The notes under the pieces: generated by a model | What the model saw: only the letters and a program-made list of their open reading frames with translations | Told to the model about the DNA's origin: nothing | The model's database searches: none | Shown: one piece after another, positions 32,041 to 34,917 of the stretch | Position numbering within the stretch: position 1 is the first letter of the stretch | Layout of the letters: each line of letters starts with the position of its first letter | From: Paludibacter sp. 47-17 | GTDB taxonomy: Bacteria > Bacteroidota > Bacteroidia > Bacteroidales > Paludibacteraceae | Direction of reading: 5' to 3' | DNA length: 34,917 nucleotides | Assembly: GCA_001898935.1 (NCBI GenBank) | Contig: MKVT01000038.1 | Coordinates: forward strand, 1-34,917 | Made by a program: the position numbers and the translations under genes

Positions 32041-34673
32041 CCGAACCCGACAACATACTGAAAAAAGAAGACGACGGCAGCTACAGTTGTGCCAGCCTGT
32101 TGTTGGATAGCAACAACTCCTTTTACAGCCCCGAGGATTTTACCGCCCACGGCGTAAGTTTTGCCAAAGATTTTACCGGAGGCAACTACGATGCGTTCAT
32201 TCTGCCCGTGGCAATACCCGTGAGCCAAATCGAAGGCAACGTGTACCGTCTGCAAGAAGTAAACCACACGACCAAGGAATTTATCGTAGCTCCGGTCAAT
32301 ACAGGCAGCATAGAGGCAAACGTACCTTACATTGTGAAAACAACCGAAAGCGGCAGCCTCTTCGACCCGATGCCCAACACGCTCGTACAAGGAAAATCCT
32401 CAACCGGTTCGCTTACCCTCACCGTGCCGGGAGCCGAGTTTACCGGCATTTATATGAGTCGCAGTTTCGACCAGAATGGCGAACGCCGCTACTGCAAGCT
32501 TTTGCCCGACGGTACGCTCAACCCCACCCCGTACACCTTCTATATGGGCACATTCGGTGCGGTAATAAGCCTCCCAAAACCGGTAAGCGAAGGGGATTAT
32601 TCGATTAAAATAGATGCCGTTGTTACTCCCGGCGAAAATCCCTGGCCGGAAGATTTTGAATCGGCTACCAAAGCTAGTTATGATGCAGCAGCAGTAATGC
32701 TGACCACTGGTGAATGGCAGTTTAACGATGCATTGTTGGGTTCGGATGTCAATGACAAGAAAAATAATATCCAAAGCGTCCGTATTCAGGGTAGCGGTTC
32801 CATATGGATGAACTTCGACAAACCCGGAGGTGCCGGCTCCCTGACCCTTTATCATGCTAATTACGGGTCTGATACCGGCGGAACATTGATTCTTCAATTA
32901 TCGGTAGACGGCGGCTCCAACTGGGTGAATGTTGGCGACGAGATTAGTTCCACGGGCACGTTAAACGCCTCTACCTTTGTTATCAACCAGTCCGGCAATG
33001 TCCGGTTCCGAGTGAATAAAACAGGTGGTAATCGTGTCAATATCGACGATATTCTTATCACCGACTATTCCACGGTTCCGGCATCTTCCACCTGGTGGGG
33101 CAACAGTTCGCGTGAATGGCGTCTAGCCTCCAACTGGAGTCATGGCACTCCCGGTGCAAGCACGTCCGTTACCATAGCAGCATCTCCCCATCAGCCGGAA
33201 ATCCACTCCGATGTAAGCGCCGGCAGTTTAACTCTTGAACCATTGGCCAGCTTAACGGTTCATAGCGGCAAAACGCTCCATCTGAGCGGGAACCTGACGC
33301 TTCAGAGTTCTGCCGTCGGTACGGCCACCCTGGTGGATCACGGAACCTTGACTGTTTCGGGTACCACTAGCGTTGAGCAATACCTGACAGCCAAATCAGA
33401 CCCCTCGGCCAGCGACCACTGGTGGTACATTTCATCTCCGGTTTCGGGTGCTACCAGCGGGAGTATTCTGGTCGAAGGCTCATCCAATAAGCTTGGTTCC
33501 TACGACGAGTCTGCGGCAGCTTATCCTCAGATCACAGCTACGGATGTTCCGCTCGGTGCCGGTAGGGGCTACCTGGCTCAAATCAATACCACGGGTACGT
33601 ATACTTTCTCGGGCCCGCTCACTACGGGCGATGTCACGGTTGGTTTGACGCGTACCCCAGCAGCGGCAGGTAAGCGTGGTTTTAACCTGGTTGGAAATCC
33701 TTATCCTTCTCATATCCGTTGGAATGCCATCACGGGTTTCGGCAGCGGCAGTCCTCGTACCGATATCCGTCCTACGGTTTGGATCAGAACGCGCACGGCG
33801 AGCGGGGCCATGGATTTCGACACCTTCGATGGAGAAGATGCCGTTACGAAAGGCAAGAGTGGCGTTTTTAACGGTTATATTGCGCCTCTGCAGGCTTTCT
33901 GGGTGAAAGTTCACACCGACAACACTACTCCTTCGATCACTTTTAGCAATTCGATGCGTTCGGCCCAGGATCAAGGTGCAGCGGATAACCGTCTGCGCGC
34001 CGGTGGACAAAGCACTCGTCGCCTTCTCCGTCTGGAATTGAGTAATGGTATTAATTTCGACCAGACGTTGATCTCGACCAATGCCAATGCTCAAGACAGT
34101 TACGATTTCTACGACTCGGACAAACTGTCGGCTGCCACGAGTTCCATTCCTGAACTCTACTCGTTGGTTGAGGGTCGGGAACTGGTGATCGATAAACGCC
34201 GTTCAATCGACGCCGGTGCCTCGGCACTGCTGGGTTTCCGTCCCGGAGCTGCGGGTACCTTCACGCTAAAAGCGATCGAAAAGGTGAACCTGGATCATGT
34301 ACAGGTGATCCTCAGAGACCATCACCACAACACGGAAACCGAGCTTCGTCTCAACGAAAGTTATTCTTTCTCCTCCGACGCTACGGCTACTTCCTCGCGC
34401 TTCAGTATCGAGTTCCGGGCTCCGGGTATTACTTCGGTCGAGGAAGTAACATCGTCCAACACACGGGTTTATGTTACTTCTGCCCGCCGGATTGCAGTGG
34501 AGTCGGCTGCATTGACCCGTTCCGATCGCATCAGTGTTTACAACCTGGCAGGTGAGCACCTGCTTTCGCAAGAGGCCGAAGGTGCCGTTACCGTGCTTAG
34601 CCCTTCCTTTGCCGCGGGCGTATACCTGGTGAAGGTGAAGGATCATGTTCAGAAAATCATTGTCAACTATTAA
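30183..34673 (+). CDS. giant surface protein, C-terminal half with T9SS sorting domain (after in-frame stop)
   Basis: The frame is the same as that of 26112-30167; only the TAA at 30165-30167 separates them. The first available start is GTG 30183, with no promoter or leader, so this half is probably not made unless the stop is bypassed or repaired. It contains the rest of module 3, module 4 (from 31011), and then a different, beta-rich C-terminal region: a jelly-roll-like NPWPEDFESATKASYD...NIDDILITDY domain (about 32640-33070), a GNSSREWRLASNWSHGTPG segment, GKRGFNLVGNPYPSHIRWNA, typical of T9SS cargo, and a final type A sorting domain (RISVYNLAGEHLL, FAAGVYLVKVKD). The domain order is that of a complete T9SS-exported adhesin. 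Confidence 0.8.
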   Translation: MGMVRFATSRISYCANHASVTGSTSYRVGGIAGSTSGTVSRSVNYGNIAGTKTNFDDSSVGGITGVKEGTGYGIENCVNLGSVNCSHGKVGGIVGSLWFGSLSNSLNAGTVTSNTDNIKAHSVVGGNNNQTVTNCYYLSGDNVLTDPLATAKTAEELTSGVVARLLNGSDGTTETAAGAWGQTFGTDNTPLPGSKAVYRLTAGENKLYGNTGTEVSLPKAPLAFDAAKIYGENWQDNDNNQYTDSYTFADTDITLIPALFADMNDPANRVPEGEDNYYLINSAPKLAWFSYYVNTANETPYKTASARLTADIDLSTVCGADVNGTEISWTPIAKESPYAYNDSWRGTFDGNGKHISGLYINAPGQDTQGLFGYMHGKIKNLTVKGTVKGRVDVGLVAALLGQNALVEYCTAEGSVSGTQKVGGVAGDVRWETSHVSYCVNQASVTGSLSYLVGGIAGTASGSILRSVNYGSVTGTRTDFDDSTVGGIVGSKSGLGSDIKDCVNLGQVNCSHGNVGGIVGRLWFGSLSNCFNAGAVISNAGNTTAHSVVGSNNGNTITNCYYQSGDGLLSDPLATAQTADELKSGATAWLLNGSRSVADAPWGQRIQTTGVGDLQPMLLFAEPDNILKKEDDGSYSCASLLLDSNNSFYSPEDFTAHGVSFAKDFTGGNYDAFILPVAIPVSQIEGNVYRLQEVNHTTKEFIVAPVNTGSIEANVPYIVKTTESGSLFDPMPNTLVQGKSSTGSLTLTVPGAEFTGIYMSRSFDQNGERRYCKLLPDGTLNPTPYTFYMGTFGAVISLPKPVSEGDYSIKIDAVVTPGENPWPEDFESATKASYDAAAVMLTTGEWQFNDALLGSDVNDKKNNIQSVRIQGSGSIWMNFDKPGGAGSLTLYHANYGSDTGGTLILQLSVDGGSNWVNVGDEISSTGTLNASTFVINQSGNVRFRVNKTGGNRVNIDDILITDYSTVPASSTWWGNSSREWRLASNWSHGTPGASTSVTIAASPHQPEIHSDVSAGSLTLEPLASLTVHSGKTLHLSGNLTLQSSAVGTATLVDHGTLTVSGTTSVEQYLTAKSDPSASDHWWYISSPVSGATSGSILVEGSSNKLGSYDESAAAYPQITATDVPLGAGRGYLAQINTTGTYTFSGPLTTGDVTVGLTRTPAAAGKRGFNLVGNPYPSHIRWNAITGFGSGSPRTDIRPTVWIRTRTASGAMDFDTFDGEDAVTKGKSGVFNGYIAPLQAFWVKVHTDNTTPSITFSNSMRSAQDQGAADNRLRAGGQSTRRLLRLELSNGINFDQTLISTNANAQDSYDFYDSDKLSAATSSIPELYSLVEGRELVIDKRRSIDAGASALLGFRPGAAGTFTLKAIEKVNLDHVQVILRDHHHNTETELRLNESYSFSSDATATSSRFSIEFRAPGITSVEEVTSSNTRVYVTSARRIAVESAALTRSDRISVYNLAGEHLLSQEAEGAVTVLSPSFAAGVYLVKVKDHVQKIIVNY

Positions 34674-34685
34674 TAGCTATAAAAA

Positions 34686-34847
34686 ATGAAGACGAAAACA
34701 AGTTATATTGCCCCTGCAATCGATTTGATTGCCTTGGATAAGGATATCTCTTTACAGTTGGCTTCGGACCCCGACCCTATGGGTGAGCCGGGCGACTGGG
34801 TTCAGCACCGTTTCGGTACCGATCCATTGAGCGATAAACTGGCCTGA
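34686..34847 (+). CDS. small acidic 53-residue protein downstream of surface protein
   Basis: ATG 34686 opens 53 codons to TGA 34845-34847, 12 nt after the giant gene's stop. The sequence begins MKTKTSYIAPAIDLIALDKD and continues with SLQLASDPDPMGEPGDWVQ. Short proteins that start M(K)3-4..YIxPxI and carry a Pro/Asp/Gly-rich second half are common as single genes in Bacteroidales; their function is not known to me. No signal peptide or membrane segment. The close spacing and the hairpin after it suggest it is the last gene of the surface-protein transcript. Confidence 0.6.
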   Translation: MKTKTSYIAPAIDLIALDKDISLQLASDPDPMGEPGDWVQHRFGTDPLSDKLA

Positions 34848-34865
34848 TGGTCGGTGAGTTACCAG

Positions 34866-34903
34866 GAACAGCCTCCGTTTGAAGCTCCAAACGGGGGCTG
34901 TTC
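34866..34903 (+). terminator. strong hairpin after the small gene
   Basis: GAACAGCCTCCGTTTG (34866-34881) and CAAACGGGGGCTGTTC (34888-34903) pair over 16 bp with one G-U, loop AAGCTC. There is no U-run after it, so it may act as an mRNA 3' end or weak terminator. Confidence 0.65.
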
Positions 34904-34917
34904 GGTTGAGTAATAAG

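Noticed and set aside
26136-34646. Many long minus-strand ORFs opposite the giant gene (for example 28047-28736 and 33480-34094)
   Set aside because: They recur at the same place in each module and arise from the codon bias and repeats of the plus-strand gene. They show no domain logic.
1-34917. CRISPR arrays, rRNA and tRNA genes
   Set aside because: No regularly spaced short repeats with unique spacers, no rRNA-like sequence and no cloverleaf that I could identify by reading. The tandem repeats at 27-32 kb are coding and far too long for CRISPR.

Overview
The window looks like chromosome of a Bacteroidota bacterium, probably order Bacteroidales. The evidence is C-terminal type IX secretion (T9SS) sorting domains on four secreted proteins, several promoters of the Bacteroidota form (TTTG, about 20 nt, TAnnTTTG), IS4 and IS1182 family transposase sequence, and short-lipobox lipoproteins. 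The species cannot be fixed from the sequence. The left two thirds is visibly AT-rich. The right part, mainly the giant gene from 26.1 kb on, is visibly richer in G+C with different codon use.

Region 1 (about 1 to 22.7 kb) is an accessory patchwork. About twenty functionally unrelated, mostly single genes lie almost all on the + strand. They include transglutaminase-like proteins, T9SS cargo, an NTF2-like protein, YjbR, a GyrI-like protein, two SDR oxidoreductases, XRE regulators with membrane segments, a UDG-like protein, a DUF4349 lipoprotein, an AraC regulator with a VOC protein, and a two-lobed aspartic protease. Many gaps hold imperfect hairpins of up to about 130 nt. Some carry inverted core-like heptamers next to the genes (GCCCAAC; GTTATGG and CCATAAC). 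The layout resembles a decayed integron gene-cassette array, but no integrase is in view. The region is full of wreckage: two IS1182 transposase fragments, an IS4 element (8330-9556) that splits a GyrI-like gene with a readable 9-bp target duplication, a frameshifted hydrolase remnant, an internally deleted second copy of the 6456-7019 gene, and a lipoprotein gene broken by one amber codon.

Region 2 (23.1 to 25.8 kb, - strand) encodes a membrane-anchored AraC-type regulator, a permuted papain-fold (YiiX/NlpC-P60-like) protein, and, 2 nt behind it, a small lipoprotein. The last two could be an effector and immunity pair; this is inference.

Region 3 (26.1 kb to the end, + strand) is a giant surface-protein gene of 2,854 codons. 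It has a signal peptide, four tandem modules of about 1.3 kb with GLUG-like Gly/Val-rich repeats, an adhesin-like C-terminal part and a T9SS sorting domain. One in-frame TAA, where the preceding module has CAA, divides it into 1351- and about 1500-residue halves. A 53-residue peptide gene and a strong hairpin follow.

The observations I rate highest are the cassette-like architecture with T9SS cargo, the nonsense codon beside a near-identical 140-bp tract in the giant repeat gene, and the promoter with overlapping direct repeats ahead of the 17.2-16.6 kb regulator pair.
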